Positions 44,568 to 52,018 are shown, counted from the first letter of the stretch. The stretch is 64,000 bases of DNA from Clostridioides difficile ATCC 9689 = DSM 1296 (GCF_001077535.1 NZ_CP011968.1:248001-312000); one strand, 5' to 3'. Notes: a model not told the origin generated them from the letters alone. Numbers and translations are program-made.

Positions 44568-44992
44568 TGGCTAGATGGGGCAGTGTTGATTTTAGAGAGT
44601 TTAAAAGAGTTTGTAAAAAGATGGAGAAGCTTACAAAGATTGATTTAGATAAGTTTTGCAAGGATGCAGCAAGAGAATTAGCAGCACGATTACTTGGGAA
44701 AGTAATTAGAAGAACACCAGTTGATACAGGATTCTTACGACAAGGATGGAATGGAGTGGCTTATGCTAGGTCGCTTCCTGTGTATAAACAAGGAAATAAT
44801 TATATTATAGAAGTTGTTAATCCGACTGAATATGCAAGTTATGTAAATTTCGGGCATAGAACTAAAGATGGTAAGGGATGGGTTAAAGGACAACATTTCT
44901 TAACAATTTCAGAGATGGAACTACAAAGTCAAGTTGATAAGATTATAGAGAGAAAGTTATTAATCTTGTTGAAAGGAGTATTTGATGCTTAA
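44567..44992 (+). CDS. HK97 gp10-family tail completion protein
   Basis: 141 residues. RRTPVDTGFLRQGW and YASYVNFGHRTKDGKGWVKG are the gp10 hallmarks. Helps join the completed head to the tail. TAATG overlap with the previous gene. Confidence 0.88.
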   Translation: MARWGSVDFREFKRVCKKMEKLTKIDLDKFCKDAARELAARLLGKVIRRTPVDTGFLRQGWNGVAYARSLPVYKQGNNYIIEVVNPTEYASYVNFGHRTKDGKGWVKGQHFLTISEMELQSQVDKIIERKLLILLKGVFDA

Positions 44993-45422
44993 TAATATAA
45001 TTGATGGAATATCTATTAAATTAGATAAATCATTTGGAAATGAATATACAATTTATAGTGAAGATGTGGAGCAAGGTATAAATGAACCTTGTTTTTTTAT
45101 TGTTCCTTTAAATCCAAGCAAAGTATCATATCCAAGTGGCAGGACATTAAAAAAGAACTCTTTTGATGTACATTATTTTCCTCGTTCAAAAGATAAGAGT
45201 TTTGAAATAAATGAGGTAGCTGAGATGCTACTTGAGGAATTAGAGTATATAGAAATTGATGGAGATTTAGTTAGAGGCACAAATATGAATTTTGAAATTA
45301 TAGATAATGTTCTTCATTTCTTCGTTGATTATAACTACTTCACTATAAAAAGTAATGATACAGAAAAAATGAATGATGTTGAATTATTTGGTGGTTTGAA
45401 GAGAGGTGATAATTTTGAATAA
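44985..45422 (+). CDS. Tail terminator-like protein
   Basis: 145 residues from ATG 44985 (AAAGGAG upstream). GINEPCFFIVPLNPSKVSYP and FDVHYFPRS fit the tail terminator family of myoviruses located before the sheath. Function from position and pattern. Confidence 0.72.
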   Translation: MLNNIIDGISIKLDKSFGNEYTIYSEDVEQGINEPCFFIVPLNPSKVSYPSGRTLKKNSFDVHYFPRSKDKSFEINEVAEMLLEELEYIEIDGDLVRGTNMNFEIIDNVLHFFVDYNYFTIKSNDTEKMNDVELFGGLKRGDNFE

Positions 45423-45591
45423 AACATTAAGCAAAGAAGATGACTACAAGTTTACTAAGGAGCAAATAGTTAATTCTAAGAAGTATGTAAATAGAAAAGA
45501 CTTATTAAATGCAATTTTAAAAGAAAATGAGTTATATTCCTTCTCAGAAGTAGAGGAAATAATAAATAATTTTATGAAAGGAGTGAGTTAG
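45415..45591 (+). CDS. 58-residue hypothetical protein before sheath
   Basis: TTG 45415 with AGAGGTGAT upstream. DDYKFTKEQIVNSKKYVNRK: helical, charged. Regularly seen between tail terminator and sheath in this phage group; role unknown. Confidence 0.6.
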   Translation: MNKTLSKEDDYKFTKEQIVNSKKYVNRKDLLNAILKENELYSFSEVEEIINNFMKGVS

Positions 45592-46902
45592 ATGGCTTTA
45601 GGTGGAGGAACATTTGTAACACAAAATAAGGTCCTACCTGGTGCATATATAAATTTTGTAAGTGCTACAAGGGCAACCAGTTCATTATCGGATAGAGGTA
45701 TTGTTGCAATGCCTTTAGAGTTAGATTGGGGCATAGATGAAGAAATTTTCACAGTAACCAGTGATGATTTTGAGAAGTATTCAACTAAGTATTTTGGATA
45801 TGATTATACTCATGAGAAGCTGAAAGGTTTGAGAGATTTATTCAAAAATATAAGGTTGGGATATTTTTATAAATTGAATAAAGGTGTTAAAGCTAGTTGC
45901 AGTATTGCTACAGCTAAGTACTCAGGTACTAGAGGTAATGATTTAAAAGTTATAGTTACAACAAACATTGATGATAACACTAAGTTTGATGTTGTAACAC
46001 TTTTGGATAATAAGAAAGTAGATACCCAAATAGCAAAAGTTATTACAGACTTACAGGACAATGACTATATTACTTGGAAGAAGGATACAACACTAGAAGC
46101 AAGTGCAGGGCTTGTATTTACTGGTGGAACTAATGGCGAATCAGTCACAGGAGCAGAGTATCAAGCTTTCTTGGATAAAATAGAAAGCTACTCATTTAAT
46201 GCACTAGGCAGTTTGGCTACAACAGCAGAAATTAAAAGTTTATTTGTAGAGTTTACTAAAAGAATGAGAGATAAAGTAGGAGCTAAGTTTCAAACTGTAC
46301 TATATAAAAAGAATGATGCAGATTACGAAGGTGTAGTATCTGTAGAAAATAAAGTTAAAGATACTGGGTTATTAGAATCTAGTTTAGTTTATTGGACTAC
46401 TGGAGCTATAGCAGGATGCGATATAAATAAATCTAATACTAATAAAAAGTATGATGGTGAGTTTGATGTTGATGTAAATTACACACAAATACAACTTGAA
46501 GAAGCACTAAAGAGTGGTAAATTTATATTTCATAAAGTTGGTGATGAAGTTCATGTGTTAGAGGACATAAATACTTTTGTATCATTTACAGATGATAAAA
46601 ATGACGATTTTTCAAGTAACCAAAGTGTTAGAGTACTTGACCAAATTGCTAATGATATTGCAACTTTATTTAATGAAAAGTATTTAGGTAAAGTTCCGAA
46701 TGATAAGGCAGGAAGAATAAGTTTCTGGAATGATGTTGTTAAACACCATAAAGAATTAGAGAATATAAGGGCAATAGAAGATTTTAAAACTGATGATGTT
46801 AGTGTGGAGCTTGGAAATGACAAGAAAACAGTTATAGTGAGTGATGCGGTTAAGGTTATAAATGCTATGAGTAAGCTTTATATGACTGTTTCAGTTAGTT
46901 AA
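45592..46902 (+). CDS. Tail sheath protein
   Basis: 436 residues, XkdK-like. Opens GGGTFVTQNKVLPGAYINFV, middle domain SGTRGNDLKVIV, C-terminal FNEKYLGKVPNDKAGRISFW and KVINAMSKLYMTVSV, the part that forms the contractile handshake. It shows the phage has a contractile tail. Confidence 0.95.
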   Translation: MALGGGTFVTQNKVLPGAYINFVSATRATSSLSDRGIVAMPLELDWGIDEEIFTVTSDDFEKYSTKYFGYDYTHEKLKGLRDLFKNIRLGYFYKLNKGVKASCSIATAKYSGTRGNDLKVIVTTNIDDNTKFDVVTLLDNKKVDTQIAKVITDLQDNDYITWKKDTTLEASAGLVFTGGTNGESVTGAEYQAFLDKIESYSFNALGSLATTAEIKSLFVEFTKRMRDKVGAKFQTVLYKKNDADYEGVVSVENKVKDTGLLESSLVYWTTGAIAGCDINKSNTNKKYDGEFDVDVNYTQIQLEEALKSGKFIFHKVGDEVHVLEDINTFVSFTDDKNDDFSSNQSVRVLDQIANDIATLFNEKYLGKVPNDKAGRISFWNDVVKHHKELENIRAIEDFKTDDVSVELGNDKKTVIVSDAVKVINAMSKLYMTVSVS

Positions 46903-46922
46903 TTAGGAAGGAGAATATTAGA

Positions 46923-47399
46923 ATGGCTAAAAATATTACTATGAAGTCAAAAGATGCAATAAGTGCATCTTTGGCAGAATGCTATGTTACCATTGAAGGT
47001 AAAAGATACCTTCTTATGCAGTGTATCAAGGTAGAGGCTAAATTTAAGAAGAATAAAAGTAAGATACCAATTTTAGGGCAAACAGGAAAAGGAAACAAAA
47101 CTACTGGATGGGAAGGCACAGGAAGTGCAACTGTTCATTATAATACTTCTATCTTTAGAAAACTTATGCTTAGATATAAGGAAACTGGAGAAGATATATA
47201 TTTCGATATGCAAATTACTAATGAAGACCCAACAAGTTCAGTAGGTCGTCAAACTATTATATTAAAAGATTGCAATATGGATGAGGTTACATTAGCTAAA
47301 TTTGATGCAGATAGTGAATATTTAGATGAGGATATAGATTTTACTTTTGATGATTGGGATATGCCAGAAGAATTTAAAATTTTATTAGGTATGATATAG
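46923..47399 (+). CDS. Tail tube protein
   Basis: 158 residues, XkdM-like: EGKRYLLMQCIKVEAKFKKN, GWEGTGSATVHYNTS, and acidic YLDEDIDFTFDDWDMPEEF. Forms the inner tube inside the sheath. AAGGAGAA upstream. Confidence 0.92.
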   Translation: MAKNITMKSKDAISASLAECYVTIEGKRYLLMQCIKVEAKFKKNKSKIPILGQTGKGNKTTGWEGTGSATVHYNTSIFRKLMLRYKETGEDIYFDMQITNEDPTSSVGRQTIILKDCNMDEVTLAKFDADSEYLDEDIDFTFDDWDMPEEFKILLGMI

Positions 47400-47400
47400 A

Positions 47401-47436
47401 ATACACATTTATAAATTATAGATGTGTGTTTTTTAT
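47401..47436 (+). terminator. Terminator after tail tube gene
   Basis: ACACAT pairs with ATGTGTG with a 14-nt loop and a T-run. Partial stop probably sets tube/sheath excess over later genes. Confidence 0.65.
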
Positions 47437-47467
47437 GTAAAAATTAAAATAAAAGGAGAATTAAGAA

Positions 47468-48102
47468 ATGAGTAATTTAAGTGCTTTTTTAAGTCAAAAT
47501 GCAATAAAAAATGAGAATGTAATGTATGTGGCAAGCGATAGATTTTTAGACGAAGGAGGAAAGCCAGTTGAATGGGAATTAAGAGTTTTATCTTCTGAGG
47601 AAGATGAAGTATTAAGAAGAAACTGTACCAAAAGAGTGAAAGTGATTGGCAATAATGGGAAGCCAACAGGTCAATTCACAAATGAAATTGACTACAATAG
47701 TTATGTAGCAGAGTTATGTGTAGCATCTACAGTATTTCCAGATTTAAAGGATGCCGAACTCCAAAATAGTTATGGAGTGATGGGAGAAGCTCAGTTATTA
47801 AAAACAATGCTTACAGCAGGTGAGTATGTAAATTATACAGTAAAAGTTAACGAAGTTAATGGATTTGATACAACATTTGAAGATAAAGTAGAAGAAGCAA
47901 AAAACTAATTAGGGGCGGTGATTTTGATGCTAGCATCACTCATTATTGTATCCAAAAATTAAAGTGGAAACCTAGTGAATATATGAATTTAGAAGTTAAT
48001 GAGAGAGCATTAGCAGCCGCCTCAATACTTATAAAGATAGAAGATGAAGAGGAAGCAATGAAAGAAGCTGAAAGAGAGAGAAAGAGGGGACGAAGAAGAT
48101 AG
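47468..48102 (+). CDS. Tail assembly chaperone with -1 frameshift product
   Basis: The zero frame (47468-47908, 146 residues, XkdN-like: EWELRVLSSEEDEVLRRN) ends GCA AAA AAC TAA. The heptamer A-AAA-AAC lies at 47899-47905. In the -1 frame translation continues 65 codons to 48102 (RGGDFDASITHYCIQKLKW ... EREKRGRRR-like basic end), and this frame has no start of its own near its beginning. The pair G and G-T of tail chaperones guides tape-measure and tube assembly. The palindrome GATGCTAGCATC (about 47926-47937) follows as a possible pausing hairpin. Confidence 0.82.
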
Positions 48103-48153
48103 CAAAATAAAAAAATAAATATAGAATAGGTAAAATATGTAATAATTATATGT

Positions 48154-48159
48154 TATAAT
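48154..48159 (+). promoter_or_regulatory. Toxin 1 promoter, extended -10
   Basis: TGTTATAAT in the context TAATAATTATATGTTATAAT. The same 20 bp recur before toxin 2 (-10 at 48655-48660). Confidence 0.65.
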
Positions 48160-48248
48160 ATTTTTAGCAAGAAGATGTAATCTACAATTTATAGAGTGGA
48201 GTTCATACTGGGATAAAACCTACTTCCTAATGAAAGGAGGTGGGAAGT

Positions 48249-48410
48249 ATGAATAACTTTTTACTTAATGTAATAGCTGGCGTTATTGCTAGTTTAATAT
48301 TTTGCTTAATTTGTAAAGTATTTCTAAAAGTAAAAAGCCACTCAACTCGTGGCAAGAGTAAAAGTGGCTGGGAATTTGATTTTAAAATCAAGTTCCATAA
48401 GTTCAAATAG
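48249..48410 (+). CDS. Type I toxin, small membrane peptide (53 residues)
   Basis: AAAGGAGGTGGG upstream of ATG. Membrane helix FLLNVIAGVIASLIFCLICK, then a basic tail with KSHSTRGKSKSGWEF. Closely resembles the C. difficile type I toxins found next to CRISPR arrays. An antisense promoter lies past its 3' end. The mRNA 5' end (48166-48206) is an inverted repeat of the downstream stretch 48423-48466. Confidence 0.85.
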   Translation: MNNFLLNVIAGVIASLIFCLICKVFLKVKSHSTRGKSKSGWEFDFKIKFHKFK

Positions 48411-48463
48411 ATTCATTTAATTATGAACTTCACTCTACCGCAAAATAGATTGTAGTTCTTCTT
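48332..48463 (-). ncRNA. Type I antitoxin RNA 1 (antisense to toxin 1)
   Basis: The minus-strand promoter has TGGTATAAT (-10 at 48470-48475). The transcript would run left across the toxin 3' half and stop at hairpin GCCACT/AGTGGC (48337-48368), followed by a T-run on that strand; about 130 nt. Matches the known RCd-type antitoxin layout. Confidence 0.75.
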
Positions 48464-48654
48464 GCTTTTATTATACCACAAATTAGAAAAAATATTGTTT
48501 ATATAAAATAAAAAATAAAAATTTTTATTAAAAAATTGAAAACTTGATTATAAAGCAATTAATTTATAAAATATATATAAATAAGTAGGTATTTATTTAC
48601 TTGAATTTCATTGTTTATATAAAAAAAATGGAAAAATATGTAATAATTATATGT

Positions 48655-48660
48655 TATAAT
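48655..48660 (+). promoter_or_regulatory. Toxin 2 promoter, extended -10
   Basis: TGTTATAAT, same context as toxin 1. Confidence 0.6.
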
Positions 48661-48750
48661 AATTGTAGCAAGGATAATAATCGAAAGTGCGAAGGGTGAT
48701 TATTTTCATATTAAACGCCAAATTCCAAATAAGGAAGGAGGTGAAATTAT

Positions 48751-48855
48751 ATGATAGGTTTTTTATTAAGCATACTAGCTGGTGTTATATCAGCTTATAT
48801 TTATGACAAAATAAAAAATCACCCAGACGCCAATAAGGGTGATTTAAAAAAATAA
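48751..48855 (+). CDS. Type I toxin, small membrane peptide (34 residues)
   Basis: GGAAGGAGGTG upstream of the ATG. Membrane helix IGFLLSILAGVISAYIYDKI then a short charged tail. Same arrangement as toxin 1 (same promoter, antisense promoter downstream) but a different tail, so a second, diverged TA module. Confidence 0.82.
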   Translation: MIGFLLSILAGVISAYIYDKIKNHPDANKGDLKK

Positions 48856-48913
48856 TTCTTTAAATCAATTTTGATGGAAATAGCTACTCTTGTATAAAGT
48901 AAATTATTTCCTT
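48813..48913 (-). ncRNA. Type I antitoxin RNA 2 (antisense to toxin 2)
   Basis: -10 at 48920-48925 on the minus strand (TGGTATAAT, identical to antitoxin 1). Terminator stem ATCACCC/GGGTGAT (48818-48843) with a T-run on the minus strand. About 100 nt, covering the toxin 2 3' end. Confidence 0.72.
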
Positions 48914-48966
48914 GCTTTTATTATACCACAAATTGGTACAGATATTCAAAAATAATATTTTTATGA

Positions 48967-49147
48967 TATAATAAAAATGTAGAGATTTTGCAGTGAGCAA
49001 TATTTGCGATAAATTGAAGTTTAACAATTGGAATACAAGGTATTGAGGGTGTGTGATAAATGTTATCAATTGCACTACTCATGGTTCACTGCAAATTTGA
49101 GAGAGATGCGTATGTGTAGGTATTGGAAATGCCAAGTTTATTTTGGG
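48967..49147 (+). promoter_or_regulatory. CRISPR leader
   Basis: Extended -10 TGATATAAT (48964-48972) starts an AT-rich leader with a perfect inverted repeat TTTGCAGTGA (48987-48996) / TCACTGCAAA (49086-49095). It ends directly at repeat 1 and looks like C. difficile array leaders. Confidence 0.75.
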
Positions 49148-49571
49148 GTTTTAGATTAACTATATGGAATGTAAATTAACCTTTTTATTGTTGTTGTTAT
49201 TCTTATTGTTATTCGTTTTAGATTAACTATATGGAATGTAAATGTTGTAAGAAGTATCATTCTATTTTTTAATCTTTCTGTTTTAGATTAACTATATGGA
49301 ATGTAAATAGTACATATAATGAGTCTTTAACATCAGTTATGAAAGGTTTTAGATTAACTATATGGAATGTAAATGATTGTACTTTAGCGTCTGCACTAGC
49401 TTTGTCTATCGTTTTAGATTAACTATATGGAATGTAAATTATTTTACAGATGAACAATTACAGTTACTTCTTGAATGTTTTATATTAACTAAGTGGTATG
49501 TAAATAATGGAAGCAAGATAATTTTTAAAGGTATGGATAATTGTTTTATATTAACTATGTGGATTCAAAAT
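49148..49571 (+). CRISPR. CRISPR array, 7 repeats of 29 bp and 6 spacers
   Basis: Repeats start at 49148, 49215, 49280, 49346, 49411, 49477 and 49543; spacers are 36-38 bp. Repeats 1-5 are identical (core AGATTAACTATATGGAATG). Repeat 6 is the usual C. difficile form (core ATATTAACTAAGTGGTATG), and repeat 7 is a degenerate end copy. No cas genes are in the window, so the array would depend on the host type I-B system. Confidence 0.97.
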
Positions 49572-49583
49572 TAAATAGAAAAA

Positions 49584-49620
49584 AGAAAGCACTTACTTAA
49601 ATAGTAGGTGCTTTTGTTTT
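49584..49620 (+). terminator. Terminator after the CRISPR array
   Basis: AAAGCACTTACT pairs with AGTAGGTGCTTTT; T-run with one G. Confidence 0.75.
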
Positions 49621-49672
49621 GCTCAAAATTGGTCGGTTGAGTAAAATAATTAGAAAAAATTGGGATAAGTTA

Positions 49673-49719
49673 TTGACTTTTTGGAACACAAATAATATAA
49701 TTATATTATGGAACACAAA
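49673..49719 (+). promoter_or_regulatory. RHH-gene promoter with two GGAACACAAA operators
   Basis: TTGACT (49673-49678), N17, TATAAT (49696-49701). GGAACACAAA occurs at 49683-49692 in the spacer and at 49710-49719, a 27-bp offset. Probably autoregulation by the RHH protein. Confidence 0.65.
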
Positions 49720-49734
49720 AAGTGAGGTGAAACA

Positions 49735-49908
49735 ATGAGTTCTAAAATGGGAAGACCAAAAGTTGATAATCCTAAAAATATTGATGTCAAAGTAAGATTT
49801 GATGAAAATACTCATAAAAAATTATTAGATTATTGTGAGAAAGAAAATCTTACTAGAACAGAAGCAATAAGAAAAGGAGTAGACTTACTTTTGGAGGAAG
49901 ATAAGTAA
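49735..49908 (+). CDS. CopG/RHH-family regulator
   Basis: 57 residues: KNIDVKVRFDENTHKKLLDY, CEKENLTRTEAIRKGVDLLL. A clear ribbon-helix-helix. GAGGTGA upstream. Has its own strong promoter inside the lysogeny-expressed island. Confidence 0.85.
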   Translation: MSSKMGRPKVDNPKNIDVKVRFDENTHKKLLDYCEKENLTRTEAIRKGVDLLLEEDK

Positions 49909-49953
49909 AAAAGTAGCCCAACGCCGACCAAAGCATACTGGACTACTTAACCT

Positions 49954-49998
49954 AGAGTTATCTCTATATGAAATATTCTATCATGTAAAGATAACTCT
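49954..49998 (+). other. Hairpin before the fourth antirepressor gene
   Basis: AGAGTTATCT pairs perfectly with AGATAACTCT; 25-nt loop; no direct T-run. An outer AAGTAG/CTACTT pairing lies just upstream (about 49910-49948). Confidence 0.45.
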
Positions 49999-50031
49999 TT
50001 CAAGATAATAAATCGAAAGGGTGATTTTTGT

Positions 50032-50859
50032 ATGAATAATGAACTGATGAATTTTGAAAATAATGAATTAGGAATAAAAATAAGAACTATTAAATATGAA
50101 GATGGAAGTATAGGAATTAATGCAGAGGATACAGCTGTAGGGTTTGGATGGTGTCAGACACAGAATAAAAATGGTAAGCAATATGTATCAATTAGATGGG
50201 AAACTATTAATAAATACTGTAAAGAATTTGGTTTCCTCAACTTGTTGGGGAAAGATGAGTATATACCTGAATCATTATTTTATCTTTTAGGTATGAAAGC
50301 TAAAAATGAAATAGCAGTAAAATTTCAAACATGGTTAGCAGTAGATGTACTACCATCAATAAGACAAACTGGTGCATACATAACTAACAATGCTAATCCC
50401 GAAAAACTAAGAGAAAAAGCAAGTGAGATTGAAAAGTTACAATTAGCCTATAACAGCACATCTATGTTAAAAGAATTGCTAGATGGTGCAGGATTTGACA
50501 ATAAATCCAAACTATTAACAGCTAAAACATTATATAAAAAGGCAGGCATTGATTTACCTATAGAAATTGAAGAAGAGGAATCTTTCTTTGACACAAAACA
50601 AATAGCATCTAAACTGAAAATATATTCTAAGAGTAATAAACCAGCACAGTTGGCTGTTTGTGAAATTATTAAAAAGATTGATTTAGAAGAAAACGAAGTC
50701 AAAGGCGTTTGGGAAACTAATGGTTCTTGGACTGGTACTGTAAATAAATATACAAAGAGTGTAATAGATAAGGTTAGAAATTGGATAGAGGAAAATAATA
50801 GACCTACTAAGATTGCAGGTGAGAAGAAGAATTATCATGTGGTTTATAAAATTGAGTAA
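50032..50859 (+). CDS. Antirepressor-like protein (BRO-N-like)
   Basis: 275 residues. The N-terminal part (about 15-125) reads GSIGINAEDTAVGFGWCQTQ ... EYIPESLFYLLGMKAKNEIA ... SIRQTGAYI, the BRO-N pattern with a long insert. The C-terminal part (about 185-270) looks like a DNA-binding or effector domain (FDTKQIASKLKIYSKSNKPA). AAAGGGTGAT upstream. In the accessory island, not the immunity region. Confidence 0.75.
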   Translation: MNNELMNFENNELGIKIRTIKYEDGSIGINAEDTAVGFGWCQTQNKNGKQYVSIRWETINKYCKEFGFLNLLGKDEYIPESLFYLLGMKAKNEIAVKFQTWLAVDVLPSIRQTGAYITNNANPEKLREKASEIEKLQLAYNSTSMLKELLDGAGFDNKSKLLTAKTLYKKAGIDLPIEIEEEESFFDTKQIASKLKIYSKSNKPAQLAVCEIIKKIDLEENEVKGVWETNGSWTGTVNKYTKSVIDKVRNWIEENNRPTKIAGEKKNYHVVYKIE

Positions 50860-50913
50860 ATTTATCAGTTGTATTAAATAATATATTTTAGTTTATTTTG
50901 GGGGGTTAATACA

Positions 50914-51081
50914 ATGTGTGAGAATTTACTTGATATATGTGGTTCAAATGATATAGATAGATTCATGAAAACTGCTATTATGCTAGAACAATTAGAAGAA
51001 ATAAATCCAAAGAAGTTTTATGAATTATTAAATATAATAGATGAACTTTATGAGAAACAACAAGAGAAAAATAATAATTAA
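50914..51081 (+). CDS. 55-residue helical hypothetical protein
   Basis: ATG with GGGGGG upstream. All helical (FMKTAIMLEQLEEINPKKFY). Ends just before a terminator. Unknown. Confidence 0.55.
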   Translation: MCENLLDICGSNDIDRFMKTAIMLEQLEEINPKKFYELLNIIDELYEKQQEKNNN

Positions 51082-51095
51082 ATAATATATTAAAT

Positions 51096-51132
51096 AAAAA
51101 ACACTTACTTGAATAGTAGGTGTTTTTTTATT
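51096..51132 (+). terminator. Terminator before the SHOCT gene
   Basis: AAAAAACACTTACTT pairs with AGTAGGTGTTTTTTT. Member of the recurring terminator family. Confidence 0.75.
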
Positions 51133-51209
51133 GAAAGGAGGTGATTATGATGTAAAAATTTTACTGATATAGTATAATAATCTTATAAAATTGCGTAGGG
51201 GGTAATATT

Positions 51210-51980
51210 ATGGGATTATTCGGAAGTAAAGATAATTGTTGTATTTGTGGAGAAAAAGGAAAACAAAAAATAGCTGATGGATGGTTGTGTAAAGAGTGTT
51301 TTAAGAAATATGCAGTTGCCACCTTTACTCCAGGAAATACTTTATATCGTGGGTTACCAACTAAATTAGAGGTAGAGAAGGCTATTGAATCAAAAGATGA
51401 TAAAGAAAAAGAGCTTAAAAATTTTAATCCTACAAAAAAAATATTAAAATTTATGGAATTTGATGATAATAATAAGAAATTTATTGTTTTAAATGGGTTT
51501 AATAGAGAAAAAGTGAATTTAAGTGTTTATAATTACAGTGATGTTATAGAATATGAACTTCTAGAAAATGGCGAAACTGTGACTAAAGGAGGGATAGGAA
51601 GAGCTTTAGCAGGGGGAGCTTTATTTGGAGGAGTAGGTGCTGTTGTTGGAGGCGTAACAGCTAAAAGAACAACAAAAGCTTTCATAGATAGTCTTAAGAT
51701 AAAAATAACATTAAATAATTTAAGTAATCCTAATGTTTATGTAAATCTGATACAATTAAGAACTAAAAGTAATTCTTCAATTTACAAAATGGCATATTCT
51801 TCTGCACAAGAAATATTATCTGTTTTAGCAATAATTGTAAAGGATAATGAAGCTGTTAATATACAAAATAATTCTAATGATGCAATACAACAAGTAAAGG
51901 GATTAAAAGAATTGTTAGACTTAGGGGCAATAACAGAAGAAGAATTTAATACTAAGAAAAAAGAATTGCTAAATTTATAA
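51210..51980 (+). CDS. Zinc-ribbon and SHOCT-domain protein (moron)
   Basis: 256 residues. N-terminal zinc ribbon (CCICGEKGKQ ... LCKECF, DUF4428-like), a beta domain, a Gly-rich hydrophobic stretch (GGALFGGVGAVVGG, about 130-148), and a C-terminal SHOCT domain (KELLDLGAITEEEFNTKKKE). Own promoter likely (TATAAT at 51173-51178), GGGGGTAAT upstream. Bounded by related terminators, so probably a moron expressed in the lysogen. Possible membrane or stress role; not known. Confidence 0.75.
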   Translation: MGLFGSKDNCCICGEKGKQKIADGWLCKECFKKYAVATFTPGNTLYRGLPTKLEVEKAIESKDDKEKELKNFNPTKKILKFMEFDDNNKKFIVLNGFNREKVNLSVYNYSDVIEYELLENGETVTKGGIGRALAGGALFGGVGAVVGGVTAKRTTKAFIDSLKIKITLNNLSNPNVYVNLIQLRTKSNSSIYKMAYSSAQEILSVLAIIVKDNEAVNIQNNSNDAIQQVKGLKELLDLGAITEEEFNTKKKELLNL

Positions 51981-51982
51981 TA

Positions 51983-52018
51983 TATAAGCACTTACTTAAA
52001 AATAAGTAAGTGCTTATA
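51983..52018. terminator. Palindromic terminator before the tape-measure gene
   Basis: ATAAGCACTTACTT pairs with AAGTAAGTGCTTAT, fully symmetric. Confidence 0.7.

Noticed and set aside
49148-49571. Complete CRISPR-Cas system on the prophage
   Set aside because: No cas-like protein is encoded anywhere in the window; only leader and array are present.
49377-49574. 65-codon open frame across CRISPR repeats and spacers
   Set aside because: It is read through repeats; the array explains the sequence. The protein-like look comes from spacers taken from genes.
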